The position numbers and the translations under genes are program-made. Shown one piece after another: positions 55,665 through 64,000 of a stretch of DNA of 64,000 nt. This DNA comes from CAWCWN01 sp963799245 (GTDB taxonomy: Bacteria > Chloroflexota > Ktedonobacteria > Ktedonobacterales > Ktedonobacteraceae). Positions within the stretch are counted from its first letter, which is position 1, and the number at the start of each line of letters is the position of its first letter. The DNA lies in the NCBI GenBank assembly GCA_963799245.1, contig CAWCWN010000003.1:2170001-2234000 (forward strand). Reading direction: 5' to 3'. The notes under the pieces are model-generated. The model saw only the letters and a list, made by a program, of their open reading frames with translations, made no database searches and was not told the DNA's origin.

Positions 55665-56333
55665 CTATTCATCTGGCTTCTCGATGGCTCCCCTCAGCCT
55701 CTCCATGGCCTGGGTGACGCTCTCGGAACTGTTGAATACGGCGGAACCCGCGACAAGCAGGTTAGCGCCCGCGCGTACAACCTGCGCCACGCTGCCCTCG
55801 TGAATGCCACCATCAACCTCTACGTCGCAGTGCAGGTCGCGCTGAGCGAGCATGTGGCGCAGACGTGCGATCTTTGGCAGGGTCTCTGGAATGAACTTTT
55901 GACCGCCAAATCCAGGATTGACGGTCATAATGAGCACCATGTCAAGGAGCGAGAGGATATCTTCAAGCATAAAGACCGGGGTCGATGGTGTTAGGGCCAC
56001 TGCGGCCTGCTTACCCGCCGCTTTGATCTGCTGAACGACGCGGTGGAGATGTGGGCATACTTCCTGGTGCACAATGATGACGTCGGCGCCGGCCCTGGCG
56101 AAATCCTCGATGAAATCCTGCGGATTGGTGATCATCAGGTGCGCCTCGAGGGGCAGGCTGGTGCAGCGGCGGATCGCTGCGACGACCAGTGGTCCCATCG
56201 TAATATTAGGCACAAAATGACCGTCCATGACGTCGATTTGAATGCGCCGGGCGCCGGCTGCCTCGGCTTCACGCACCTGCTCTCCCAGGCGTGTGAAGTC
56301 GGCGGATAAAACTGATGGAACAAGCCCGATCAT
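55665..56333 (-). CDS. rpe: Ribulose-phosphate 3-epimerase
   Basis: 222 residues. ATG 56333 follows GGGAGGT; the longer frame to 56447 overlaps pgl and is rejected. Motifs: LVPSVLSADF, DVMDGHFVPNITMGP, HLMITNP, VNPGFGGQKF and VDGGI, all with metal and catalytic residues. Converts ribulose-5-P to xylulose-5-P. It sits with pgl, opcA and zwf in a pentose phosphate cluster. Confidence 0.96.
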   Translation of the reverse strand: MIGLVPSVLSADFTRLGEQVREAEAAGARRIQIDVMDGHFVPNITMGPLVVAAIRRCTSLPLEAHLMITNPQDFIEDFARAGADVIIVHQEVCPHLHRVVQQIKAAGKQAAVALTPSTPVFMLEDILSLLDMVLIMTVNPGFGGQKFIPETLPKIARLRHMLAQRDLHCDVEVDGGIHEGSVAQVVRAGANLLVAGSAVFNSSESVTQAMERLRGAIEKPDE

Positions 56334-56358
56334 GCCGGGTAACCTCCCTTCAGGGTAG

Positions 56359-57090
56359 CTAGCGCTGTAGCTTGCTAGCAGCTGCTTCGTCGAGCATCCA
56401 TACGACATCGCCGCCGCTCGGGCAGACGATCTGGGCGGGATATTCATCGGGCTGGTAGTCGCCAGTAAGCACCGCCCGAGCGGCGGCGGCTTTTTCCGCG
56501 CCCGTCACCAGGAAGAGCACCTGGCGAGCCGCGTTCAGGATGGGCGGCGTGAAGGTCAGGCGCTCGGGTGGCGGCTTGGGAACGGTGACAAACACGACCA
56601 GTCGTCGCTGCTCGTGCAGGGCCGCTTGCTGGGGAAACAACGAGGCGATGTGCCCCTCCGGACCCATACCGAGCTGAATCAGGTCAAATTGAGGGATACC
56701 ATCCGTGCCAAAGACCCGCTGCATTTCACGGGTATAGGCGGCAGCGGCCGCGTCATGATTGGGTTGCTCCGCCGGCATGCGATGAACCTGCGCGGGGGAC
56801 AGCGGTACGTGGCTCAGAAGTACTTCCTGCGCCATCTGGAAGTTGCTATCAACGCTGGTCGGAGGGACGCAGCGCTCGTCCGACCAGAAAATATCTACCT
56901 TTGACCAGTCGATCTGGCTGCTGTATGGCTCGCTCCCCAGCAGGCCGTACAACGCTTTAGGAGTCGAGCCACCAGAGAGCGCGATGCTGAAACGGCCGCG
57001 TGTAACAATGGCCTCATTTGCCAGGCGTACAATCAATTGCGCGGCCTGGTGACTAAGCGTATTTGTATCGGGATACACAGCGATTTGCAT
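56359..57090 (-). CDS. pgl: 6-phosphogluconolactonase
   Basis: 243 residues, AGGAG before ATG. FSIALSGGSTPKALYGLL, IFWSDERCVPP and LGMGPEGHIASLFP are the DevB/Pgl signature. Hydrolyses 6-phosphogluconolactone formed by Zwf. It lies 16 bp after opcA and 25 bp before rpe. Confidence 0.95.
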   Translation of the reverse strand: MQIAVYPDTNTLSHQAAQLIVRLANEAIVTRGRFSIALSGGSTPKALYGLLGSEPYSSQIDWSKVDIFWSDERCVPPTSVDSNFQMAQEVLLSHVPLSPAQVHRMPAEQPNHDAAAAAYTREMQRVFGTDGIPQFDLIQLGMGPEGHIASLFPQQAALHEQRRLVVFVTVPKPPPERLTFTPPILNAARQVLFLVTGAEKAAAARAVLTGDYQPDEYPAQIVCPSGGDVVWMLDEAAASKLQR

Positions 57091-57106
57091 GAAATGCTCC
57101 TGCTCT

Positions 57107-58390
57107 CTATTCTGGATAGTAGCGTAACAGGTCGGCTACCTCTTGCAGCGTTTGCTCAAAGAGTTGATCGTGACCCATAATTTCCAGTTCATCATACAAC
57201 AGTTCACTTTCATTCGTGATGGATGCCAGGCCGACGGTGCGCTGTTGACGGATGCCCTGTGATAGTTCCACGGAGGTAAAAACAAGCTCTGGATCACCAT
57301 CGCGACTGATGGTAAATGTCGCCTGTTGTCCTTCAAATATACTGGTCAGCCGTACCAGGCAGATGGAGCCGGGTCGGATATGCGATTGTATCTGGGGCCG
57401 AATAGCGATGCTTGCAGCCGCAGCCTGGGCCGAACTCAGCCTTCCTGTTCTGGGACGCGGCGAGCCAAGGGTTATTGTGGCGCGTAGATTGCCTGTGCGC
57501 TCCATATGCCAGGTGTATGTGCCACTGGCGGTATCGTGAACATTGGAGGTGGTATCGCTTGCGTGCGACCAACCCAGGCGGGCCTTGAGCCAGCCCGCAA
57601 GCAGCAAGGCGCAGGCCGGATTTAGTGAGACCTCGCCGGTTTCCGCGCGGGTCGGTGTCGCGAGAGGAGCAGCGGCGTGCTCAATCTCAAGCGAGGTTAC
57701 ACCATCCAGGTAGGGGCGATACTCCACGGCATCGAAGAACTGTATGATTAATTGTCGCCAGGGTGTAATGCGCCCCCAGTTGAGATCGCTGAGGGCGCAA
57801 TCTGGCCTCGCCCGCAGTAACATGGCGAGCGTGTGCATATCTTGCTCTGGATTGAAGAAGCCGGTTGAGTCGACAATAACTCTATCACTCAGCTCCACCA
57901 GGCTATTGAAGATGAAATCGTTGTCAGGCGGATCTCCCACCCACCACAAATAGACAGGCAGGTGGGGTTTGAGCAATGCTTGCAAGATGTTTGAGATGGA
58001 GCGCATCGCGCCACCCGTAATAAGCAGGGTCGTTTGCTCAAAGCAATGACGCATGATATCTGAGATAACAGAGAAACAGCGCAGTGTGATCCATGTATTG
58101 ATCGAGTCCGTATCCTGCTCGCGATCAAGGATGAGGATGTTTACACGCGCGAGGTGCGTGCTGGTCAAGTTGCGTAAGGATGTGCTGGCACGCTTAGCTG
58201 ACTCAACATCAGGCGCGCAGACGACCAGGTTTAGAACACTGGTGCGTACGTTGCTGTTCTGGGAAACGCGCATATTGTCGGCGGACATCTTCCAGAGGAG
58301 GGCGAGCTCTACCTCGATGTTCTCCATGCGTATCATTTTGCCAGCCCAGGGTATGCGTGGCCCCAGCCTATTGGTAGCCTCCATAGTCAT
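57107..58390 (-). CDS. opcA: Glucose-6-phosphate dehydrogenase assembly protein OpcA
   Basis: 427 residues. ATG 58390 follows AAGGATGAG. The N-terminal half has RTSVLNLVVCAPD and SRNLTSTH-like text, then LLKPHLPVYLWWVGDPP, the most recognisable OpcA block. It assists assembly or redox control of Zwf in cyanobacteria and Actinobacteria. The position between zwf and pgl supports the name. Confidence 0.88.
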   Translation of the reverse strand: MTMEATNRLGPRIPWAGKMIRMENIEVELALLWKMSADNMRVSQNSNVRTSVLNLVVCAPDVESAKRASTSLRNLTSTHLARVNILILDREQDTDSINTWITLRCFSVISDIMRHCFEQTTLLITGGAMRSISNILQALLKPHLPVYLWWVGDPPDNDFIFNSLVELSDRVIVDSTGFFNPEQDMHTLAMLLRARPDCALSDLNWGRITPWRQLIIQFFDAVEYRPYLDGVTSLEIEHAAAPLATPTRAETGEVSLNPACALLLAGWLKARLGWSHASDTTSNVHDTASGTYTWHMERTGNLRATITLGSPRPRTGRLSSAQAAAASIAIRPQIQSHIRPGSICLVRLTSIFEGQQATFTISRDGDPELVFTSVELSQGIRQQRTVGLASITNESELLYDELEIMGHDQLFEQTLQEVADLLRYYPE

Positions 58391-58562
58391 GATCTCATCC
58401 TTCGTTGTCAAGAACGGCGGTGTTCAATGCTTCAAACCACACCGTTACGTGATGTACTCTCGCATTTTATCATAATGGAAACGAGAACGGCTTTGTTCTG
58501 ACTCAACAGTATCTTTTTTCGCGCTGGCGACCCGCCTGTGTGTTTTCCGCCGCTGTGTAGAC

Positions 58563-60113
58563 CTACGGGCGGCGCCATCTGCGCCCATCGCGCCAGATGA
58601 ATTCATCGGCTACCTGCGGGCCCCATGAACCGGATTCATAGGTGTAGACGGTATCGCGCGGCTCATTTTTCCACTCATCAAGGATACCCTGGATGAATGT
58701 CCAGGCTGCTTCGATTTCGTCGTGCCGCGTGAAGAGTGTTGAGTCGCCAATCATACAATCGAGGATCAGACGCTCATACGCCTCCGGCTGCTCGCGCACA
58801 AACGATGAGCCATAGAAGAAATCCATGTTGACGGCGCGAATCTGCATCTCTGTGCCGGGTACCTTGGCTCCAAATTTGAGCGAAATGCCCTCGTCAGGCT
58901 GGATGCGCAGTGTGAGGACATTGGGCTCTACCTGACCATGTGTTTCACTGCGTTTAAAGATCATGAGCGGCGCCTGTTTGAATTGAATAGCGATTTCGGT
59001 GACTCGTTTGGGTAGATGCTTGCCCGAGCGCAGATAAAAGGGAACACCTGCCCAGCGCCAGTTGTCGATGAAAAGCTTCATTGCCACGTAGGTTTCTGTG
59101 GTCGACGTGGGAGAGACGCCCTTCTCCTCTGTATAACCGGGCACCTGCTTGCCACCGACCCAGCCGGGGCCGTACTGCGCCCGGATGGTGTTGGCAAGGA
59201 CATCTTTGCCAATGAGCGGCTGCAGAGCGTGCAACACCTTGACCTTTTCGTCGCGCACGGAGTCGGCGTCAAACGCAATAGGTGGCTCCATGGCCACGAG
59301 GGTTAAGAGCTGGAGCATATGATTCTGGACCACGTCGCGAATTGCTCCCGACTCCTCGTAGTAAGCTCCCCGGCCTTCCAGGCCAAGGTTCTCCGCCACG
59401 GTTATTTGCACATGATCGACGTAGCGGCGATTCCAGACCGGCTCAAAGATGCCGTTGGCAAGGCGGAAGACCAGGATATTTTGCACAGTTTCTTTGCCCA
59501 GGTAATGATCGATGCGGTAGACCTGATCTTCTCTAAACACCTTGGCAACCTGGCGATTGAGTTCACGCGCCGAAGCCAGGTCGTGACCAAAGGGTTTTTC
59601 GATAATGATGCGTGTCCAGCCTTTGCGGTTTCTATTGAGGCCGGAGGCGCCGAGGCGCTGAATAATTTCGGGATACTGGCTGGGGGGCGTTGAGAGGTAG
59701 AAGATACGATTCCCACCCGTGCCCCGCTCCTGGTCGAGCGTATTGAGCATGATATTCAGACGCTCATAGCCGGCCAGGTCGTTAAAACTCGACTGCAGAT
59801 AGAAGATGCCAGAGGCGAAACTGTCCCACACCTGTGGATTGACAGGCTTTTGACGTGAATAGGCATTGATAGATTTAAGGGCCTGCTGGCGAAACTCCTC
59901 ATCACTATAGGGGCGGCGGGCGAATCCGACAACTGAGAAGCCCGCCGGCAACGGCTGTTCGAGAGCTAGATTGTAGAGCGCTGGCAGCAATTTGCGGTGT
60001 GTCAGATCACCGGTTGCCCCAAAGATGACCATTACACACGGCTCGAGACTCGGCTTAATGCGTAGCCCCTCTCGAAGGGGGTTAGGCGCCTCGACTACGC
60101 TTCGCTGAGGCAT
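58563..60113 (-). CDS. zwf: Glucose-6-phosphate 1-dehydrogenase
   Basis: 516 residues. ATG 60113 follows AGGAGAG; the upstream extension to 60179 is rejected. The nucleotide loop is VIFGATGDLTHRKL, the active-site motif is RIDHYLGKETVQN, and the family length is normal. First step of the oxidative pentose phosphate pathway, giving NADPH. It heads a unit with opcA, pgl and rpe; a 172-bp gap separates it from opcA. Confidence 0.96.
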   Translation of the reverse strand: MPQRSVVEAPNPLREGLRIKPSLEPCVMVIFGATGDLTHRKLLPALYNLALEQPLPAGFSVVGFARRPYSDEEFRQQALKSINAYSRQKPVNPQVWDSFASGIFYLQSSFNDLAGYERLNIMLNTLDQERGTGGNRIFYLSTPPSQYPEIIQRLGASGLNRNRKGWTRIIIEKPFGHDLASARELNRQVAKVFREDQVYRIDHYLGKETVQNILVFRLANGIFEPVWNRRYVDHVQITVAENLGLEGRGAYYEESGAIRDVVQNHMLQLLTLVAMEPPIAFDADSVRDEKVKVLHALQPLIGKDVLANTIRAQYGPGWVGGKQVPGYTEEKGVSPTSTTETYVAMKLFIDNWRWAGVPFYLRSGKHLPKRVTEIAIQFKQAPLMIFKRSETHGQVEPNVLTLRIQPDEGISLKFGAKVPGTEMQIRAVNMDFFYGSSFVREQPEAYERLILDCMIGDSTLFTRHDEIEAAWTFIQGILDEWKNEPRDTVYTYESGSWGPQVADEFIWRDGRRWRRP

Positions 60114-60295
60114 TGATACTCTCCTGCTTTGCTTAAACTGGCGTTTAACCACAGGCGCACAAAGCTTGCCTGTTTCCATGAATGGTCAATGGTATGTCGA
60201 ACGAGATGAAAAGGCTGGCGCGTTCACGCTCTCAGACCTGCGCCAATTACCTGTAGCATACCATATCCGCTCGCTTTGTGCACCATTTTTCTGTA

Positions 60296-61540
60296 CTACA
60301 ATGGACGTTCGTTGCCGCTGAAATTAGGCATTCGCATGTAGTGGCACCCCAGCGGGGCGCCACTACATGCAGTAGAAAGGTTGTAGACCCGTGCCTTACT
60401 AATGTGCGACCTGTTGACCCTGCATGGCCTTCTTTTGGCCTCAATACCCGCGAACAGCTGGTGGAAGGAATCGGCGAATTTTTGCACGCCCTCGTCCTGC
60501 AGTTGCTTGGTTATCTGGTCATAATGGATACCAACCTGCTCCAGGGCTTCTAGCAGCGCATGGGCCTCAGCGATGTTATCTTCGATGCTGAGACGAACGC
60601 GACCATGGTCGCGGAATTTCTCGATGGTCTCCAGCGGCATGGTGTCGACGGTGTTGGGGCCGATCAACTCTTCCGCATAGAGCACATCGCGATAGGCCGG
60701 ATTTTTGGTGCTGGTGCTGGCCCACAGCGGCCGCTGCACATTGGCCAGCTGTTTGAGGGCCTGGAAGCGGGAGCCGCCGAAGATGTGCTTGAACTCCTGG
60801 TACACTATACGCGCGTTGGCGATGGCGGCTTTGCCTTGCAGTCCCCTCAGCTTCTGCTGCTCGGCGCTGTCATTGCTGGCATTGATCTTCTCCTCGAGCA
60901 GCTTGTCGACAAGGGTGTCAACGCGACTTACAAAGAAGCTGGCGACCGACCCCATGTGGCTGATATCCTGGCCGGCGGCCTGACGAGCCTCGAGTGCGCC
61001 GATATAGGCGTCGGCGACCTTCTTGTAGTCATCCAGGGAGAAGATGAGGGTAATATTAACGTTGATGCCTTCGGTCAGCACCAGGCGTACGGCCGGAATG
61101 CCCTCCGGCGTGGCGGGGATCTTGATCATCAGGTTATTGCGGTTGACTATCTGCCAGAAGCGGCGCACCTCGGCGATGGTCCCTGCGCTGTCGTGGGCCA
61201 GGTCGGGTGAGACCTCGAGACTGACATAGCCATCCACACCCTTGCTCTCTTCGTAGATGGGGTGCAGCAGGTCAGCTACGGTCTGAATATCGCGAATAAT
61301 CAGGGCCTCATAGATCTCATTCGTGCTCTTGCCCTCTTTGATGAGCTGGTTTATCTGCTCATCGTAGGCATGCCCCGAACTGATCGACTTTTCGAAGATG
61401 GTGGGGTTCGCTGTAACGCCAACGACACCATCCTGGTCCAGCAGGCACTGGAACTGGCCCGAGTTGAGCTGGGAGCGGTCAATGTTATCGTACCAGACAC
61501 TCTGTCCCAGTTCCTTTAGCTGCAGCAATGGGTTAGTCAT
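60296..61540 (-). CDS. tal: Transaldolase (bacterial Tal), C-terminus frameshifted
   Basis: The Schiff-base Lys is in NLMIKIPATPEGIPAV; VTANPTIFEK and the FVSRVDTLVDK block fit the family. The uninterrupted frame ends at 60296 with an odd tail after GIEAKRR. Restoring one A near 60436 gives KAMQGQQVAH and a stop at 60399, the expected end. The extra tail runs through a hairpin and is unlikely to be protein. Moves dihydroxyacetone units in the pentose phosphate pathway. It is separated from zwf by about 180 bp. Confidence 0.93.
   Translation of the reverse strand: MTNPLLQLKELGQSVWYDNIDRSQLNSGQFQCLLDQDGVVGVTANPTIFEKSISSGHAYDEQINQLIKEGKSTNEIYEALIIRDIQTVADLLHPIYEESKGVDGYVSLEVSPDLAHDSAGTIAEVRRFWQIVNRNNLMIKIPATPEGIPAVRLVLTEGINVNITLIFSLDDYKKVADAYIGALEARQAAGQDISHMGSVASFFVSRVDTLVDKLLEEKINASNDSAEQQKLRGLQGKAAIANARIVYQEFKHIFGGSRFQALKQLANVQRPLWASTSTKNPAYRDVLYAEELIGPNTVDTMPLETIEKFRDHGRVRLSIEDNIAEAHALLEALEQVGIHYDQITKQLQDEGVQKFADSFHQLFAGIEAKRRPCRVNRSHISKARVYNLSTACSGAPLGCHYMRMPNFSGNERPL
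60334..60370. repeat. 12-bp inverted repeat after tal
   Basis: GCATGTAGTGGC and GCCACTACATGC are separated by a C-rich then G-rich loop that can itself pair (CCCC/GGGG). Only one copy was noticed in the window. It may be a terminator for tal or a dispersed hairpin element. Confidence 0.6.
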
Positions 61541-61915
61541 AGATACTCCTTATGGCGTGCTATGGATGTACGCCTTTTGCTCTCACAATCAAGTGCAGGC
61601 CTTGAGGATGCACCTCCGCCCTGCACTGTCTTCTAACGATGTAACGAAATGCACGTCACTTGCGCTATCTTTTTTGCATTACATTATGAATTACGTATGT
61701 GCTCGCACTCTGACTACTACTATACAACAATCTGCGCGGCACCTATCCTCTGCCATCATAGCACCTGGGGTCCGGGAGCACAACATCAGGCGCCTGGACA
61801 TTCACACCTTTATATATATATATACAGAATCTCGCATACGCTTGACCAGAGAAGGGAGGCTTTGCTATACTCTTTTCAGACCGATTGGTCTGGAATAGGA
61901 GGCAGGAGGTTAAGC
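61541..61915. other. Divergent regulatory region of tal and tetR
   Basis: A 375-bp gap. It holds the tetR promoter and operator at 61842-61892 and an AT dinucleotide run near 61810. No gene seen. Confidence 0.5.
61842..61892 (+). promoter_or_regulatory. tetR promoter overlapped by operator
   Basis: A -35 TTGACC (61842-61847) and -10 TATACT (61866-61871) are spaced by 18 bp. The palindrome CAGACC-GATT-GGTCTG (61877-61892) lies just after the -10, near the start of transcription, and would block initiation when bound. The half-sites match the GACC/GGTC type common in TetR operators. Confidence 0.7.
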
Positions 61916-62518
61916 GTGAATAAGGGTGAACAGACGCGCGAATTGATACTGGCTCGGGCGGCCGGGCTCTTTAGCCGCCAGGGCTACTTTGGCTCATCGC
62001 TCTCTGACATTATGGATGAGACGGGGCTGGAAAAAGGTGGCATCTATAACCACTTTAGCAGTAAGGAGCAGCTTGCCCTGGAGGCGTTTGATTATGCTTT
62101 TGAGCTGGTGCAGCAACGTATGCGGCTCGCGCTGAGCGGTAAGTTCAATGCCGCCGAACGCTTGCTGGCGATCGTCTCCTACTTCCAGGAACTGGTAGAG
62201 GATCCAGTACTGGCCGGGGGCTGTCCGATTCTCAATACCGCTATTGAGGCCGATGATGCGCATGTCGGGCTGAGGGATCGCGCCAGGGCCGCAATGGATA
62301 GCTTGAGGTCAACTCTGAGGCGCATCATCAGCAAGGGTATCGAACGACACGAGCTTCGTCCCGGCATAGATGCCGACGCCTGTGCGACGGTATTCATTGC
62401 CACGCTGGAAGGGGCGGTGATGCTGAGCAAGCTCTACCAGGATACGCTGCATATGCGGCGGGCGGCAGAGTATTTGCGTGAGTATGTCGCGACACATCTG
62501 CGCCAGGAGGATCCGTAA
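61916..62518 (+). CDS. TetR/AcrR family repressor
   Basis: 200 residues from GTG 61916, preceded by GGAGGT. The upstream open frame to 61649 has no support. The N-terminal HTH is TRELILARAAGLFSRQGYFG, then SSLSDIMDETGLEKGGIYNHF. The ligand domain has ILNTAIEADDAHVGLRD, the Cys-containing GGCPILN form seen in TetR_C-type acrR proteins. A palindrome overlaps its own promoter, so autoregulation is likely. Its target beyond itself and perhaps tal is unknown. Confidence 0.9.
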   Translation: MNKGEQTRELILARAAGLFSRQGYFGSSLSDIMDETGLEKGGIYNHFSSKEQLALEAFDYAFELVQQRMRLALSGKFNAAERLLAIVSYFQELVEDPVLAGGCPILNTAIEADDAHVGLRDRARAAMDSLRSTLRRIISKGIERHELRPGIDADACATVFIATLEGAVMLSKLYQDTLHMRRAAEYLREYVATHLRQEDP

Positions 62519-62529
62519 GAGGCTCCTGG

Positions 62530-64000
62530 CTAGTCACTGGCCTTCTGCTGTAGTTCATAGAGCTTGCTGATGGCCTCGATGGGCGAGAGTTCGTCGATTG
62601 CCAGCTTGCGCAGTTCCTCCACAACGGGATGTGGCTCGGAGGCAAAGAGCGTCATCTGCCAGGCCGCGGGCATGGCCATATCTTTCATTGCTTTGCGGCG
62701 TGCTTTGGCGTCGCCCTTGCTCTCTAGCTCTGCCAGGACCTCTTCGGCGCGATGAATAACGGGGCGTGGAATACCGGCCAGCTGGGCCACATGTATGCCG
62801 TAGCTTCTATCGGCTCCGCCCGGGACGATTGTACGCAGGAAGACGACTTTGCCTCCCTCCTCGCTGACTGCTACGTTCCAGCAGCGGATGCGCGGGAGCA
62901 GGTGGGCGACCTCGACAAGTTCGTGATAGTGCGTGGCAAAGAGTGTGCGTGCGCCACAGCGCCTGTTATTGTGCAGGTATTCGATGATGGCGCGGGCGAT
63001 GGCTAGGCCATCATAGGTACTGGTGCCGCGGCCGATTTCATCTAAAATGATTAAACTGCGCGCAGTAGCGTGGTGCAGGATATTGGCGGTCTCGACCATC
63101 TCGACCATAAAGGTGCTCTGCCCGGTGGCGAGATCATCCTGGGCGCCGATGCGCGTGAAGATGCGGTCCACGAGCCCGATGGTCGCGGCCTCGGCGGGTA
63201 CATAGCTGCCGATCTGGGCCAGCAGGGCAATCAAGGCAACCTGGCGCAGGTAGGTTGATTTACCCGCCATGTTGGGGCCGGTGATGATCCCGATCTGAGC
63301 CTCGCTGTTGGAGAGATTGGTATCATTGGCAATGAAAGGCGTATCGGCCTGTGTTTGCTCGATGACGGGATGACGCCCGGCGACGATGTGAATGCTGTCG
63401 CCCTCATCGAGCCGGGGGCGGCAGTAGTTGTTCTGGGCCGCTACCTGTGCCAGGCTGAGGTAGACATCGATCTGGGCCAGGGCCTGAGCGCTTTGTAGTA
63501 TATCTTCTGCCGCGTGCAGGGCGATTTCAGCTCGCAGTTGAGAGAAGAGTTCGGCTTCAAGCCTGCTTATGCGTTCCTGGGCATTGAGGATGAGCGTTTC
63601 GTACTCTTTCAAATCAGAGGTGATATAGCGTTCGCTGTTTGTTAAGGTCTGCTTGCGAATATAGTCCGCCGGCACCCGCTTGCTATTGGCATGGGTGACC
63701 TCAATGTAGTAGCCCGGACCTTTGCTGAAGCCAACCTTGAGGGTGGGGATACCAGTGCGCCTGCGTTCGCGCTGTTCCATTGCAGCTATCCATTGACGGC
63801 CGTCTGAGGACGCTGATTTGATCTCGTCAAGCTCGGCACTGTAGCCGCTGCGTATAACTCCACCTTCAGAAGTGCTGAGAGGCGGCTCTTCTACGATGGC
63901 ACTCTCGATCAGCTCAATGCTGGCGTCGTTGTTGCTCAGGCGCTGCATTATGCGCAGCAGGCACGGCATGGCTTCATTCGGCTCTACGCACGCGCGCACT
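62530..64000 (-). CDS. mutS: DNA mismatch repair protein MutS (3' portion)
   Basis: The frame runs off the right edge, so only about the last 490 residues are present. Covers part of the clamp and core, the ATPase (Walker A GPNMAGKSTYLRQ, Walker B SLIILDEIGRGTSTYDG, FATHYHEL) and the C-terminal helix-turn-helix (GIPRPVIHRAEEVL). It recognises mispairs and recruits MutL. It is convergent with tetR by 11 bp. Confidence 0.95.
   Translation of the reverse strand, partial: VRACVEPNEAMPCLLRIMQRLSNNDASIELIESAIVEEPPLSTSEGGVIRSGYSAELDEIKSASSDGRQWIAAMEQRERRRTGIPTLKVGFSKGPGYYIEVTHANSKRVPADYIRKQTLTNSERYITSDLKEYETLILNAQERISRLEAELFSQLRAEIALHAAEDILQSAQALAQIDVYLSLAQVAAQNNYCRPRLDEGDSIHIVAGRHPVIEQTQADTPFIANDTNLSNSEAQIGIITGPNMAGKSTYLRQVALIALLAQIGSYVPAEAATIGLVDRIFTRIGAQDDLATGQSTFMVEMVETANILHHATARSLIILDEIGRGTSTYDGLAIARAIIEYLHNNRRCGARTLFATHYHELVEVAHLLPRIRCWNVAVSEEGGKVVFLRTIVPGGADRSYGIHVAQLAGIPRPVIHRAEEVLAELESKGDAKARRKAMKDMAMPAAWQMTLFASEPHPVVEELRKLAIDELSPIEAISKLYELQQKASD

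Noticed and set aside
61805..61826. AT dinucleotide run as a microsatellite or origin
   Set aside because: It is short and has no DnaA boxes or iterons nearby.
1..64000. CRISPR arrays, tRNA or rRNA genes, integrated phage
   Set aside because: No regularly spaced repeats, cloverleaf-like segments, rRNA text or phage structural genes were seen; the lone Xer gene looks like a housekeeping one.

Overview
The window looks like a chromosomal stretch from a Chloroflexota bacterium, most likely of the Ktedonobacteria type. This is inferred from gene content, because no rRNA or marker tree is available here. The indications are moderately high GC, many eukaryote-type Ser/Thr kinases with membrane-anchored tails, many small one-helix proteins unique to the lineage, a four-gene family-9 glycosyltransferase block, and a clpC-radA-yacL-ispD-ispF order like that of Gram-positive bacteria. 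No rRNA, tRNA, CRISPR array, prophage or complete insertion sequence was seen.

Layout. 1-6.7 kb: the end of a TrpB2-type tryptophan synthase beta gene, a PLDc_N-type membrane protein, a FemAB-like acyltransferase, two TrkA/RCK potassium-uptake regulators, an AI-2E-type permease and two lineage-specific membrane proteins. 6.8-15 kb: a multi-span Ser/Thr kinase, a broken DUF790/Bax1-like nuclease gene, and two neighbouring kinase-like proteins whose catalytic HRD is HGN, so they are probably pseudokinases. 15-21 kb: an acetoacetyl-CoA synthetase and phosphotransferase pair, and an HtrA-HtrA-LuxR operon. 21-27 kb: a histidine phosphatase, a zone of gene remnants, a D,D-carboxypeptidase, a GGQ-type release factor, a GNAT and a sarcosine-oxidase-like flavoenzyme. 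27-31 kb: an AroA-like enzyme and a radical SAM protein. 30.6-37.4 kb: a leftward run of ispE, a coiled-coil protein, a zinc-ribbon protein and four GT9 glycosyltransferases, mostly overlapping at start and stop codons. 37.5-44 kb: two TIM-barrel-like unknowns, a receiver-domain remnant, a XerC/D recombinase, purine nucleoside phosphorylase, TatA and a pterin carbinolamine dehydratase. 44-53 kb: ispF, ispD, yacL, radA, clpC and rpsA. 53-64 kb: a Nudix hydrolase, a P1 peptidase, the oxidative pentose phosphate genes rpe-pgl-opcA-zwf and tal, an apparently autoregulated TetR gene, and the 3' part of mutS.

How the genes work together. The zwf/opcA/pgl/rpe/tal cluster supplies NADPH and pentoses. 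ispD, ispE and ispF give three steps of the MEP isoprenoid pathway. The GT9 block probably builds a cell-surface glycan. The kinases, pseudokinases, LuxR and TetR genes are signalling and regulatory.

Data quality matters when reading this window. At least nine single-base reading-frame breaks occur in otherwise well-conserved genes: clpC twice, rpsA twice, the Bax1-like gene three times, one htrA, and tal. Several fall at or next to homopolymers. ClpC and ribosomal protein S1 are unlikely to be lost, so many of these breaks are probably sequence errors. Calls of pseudogene here are provisional.
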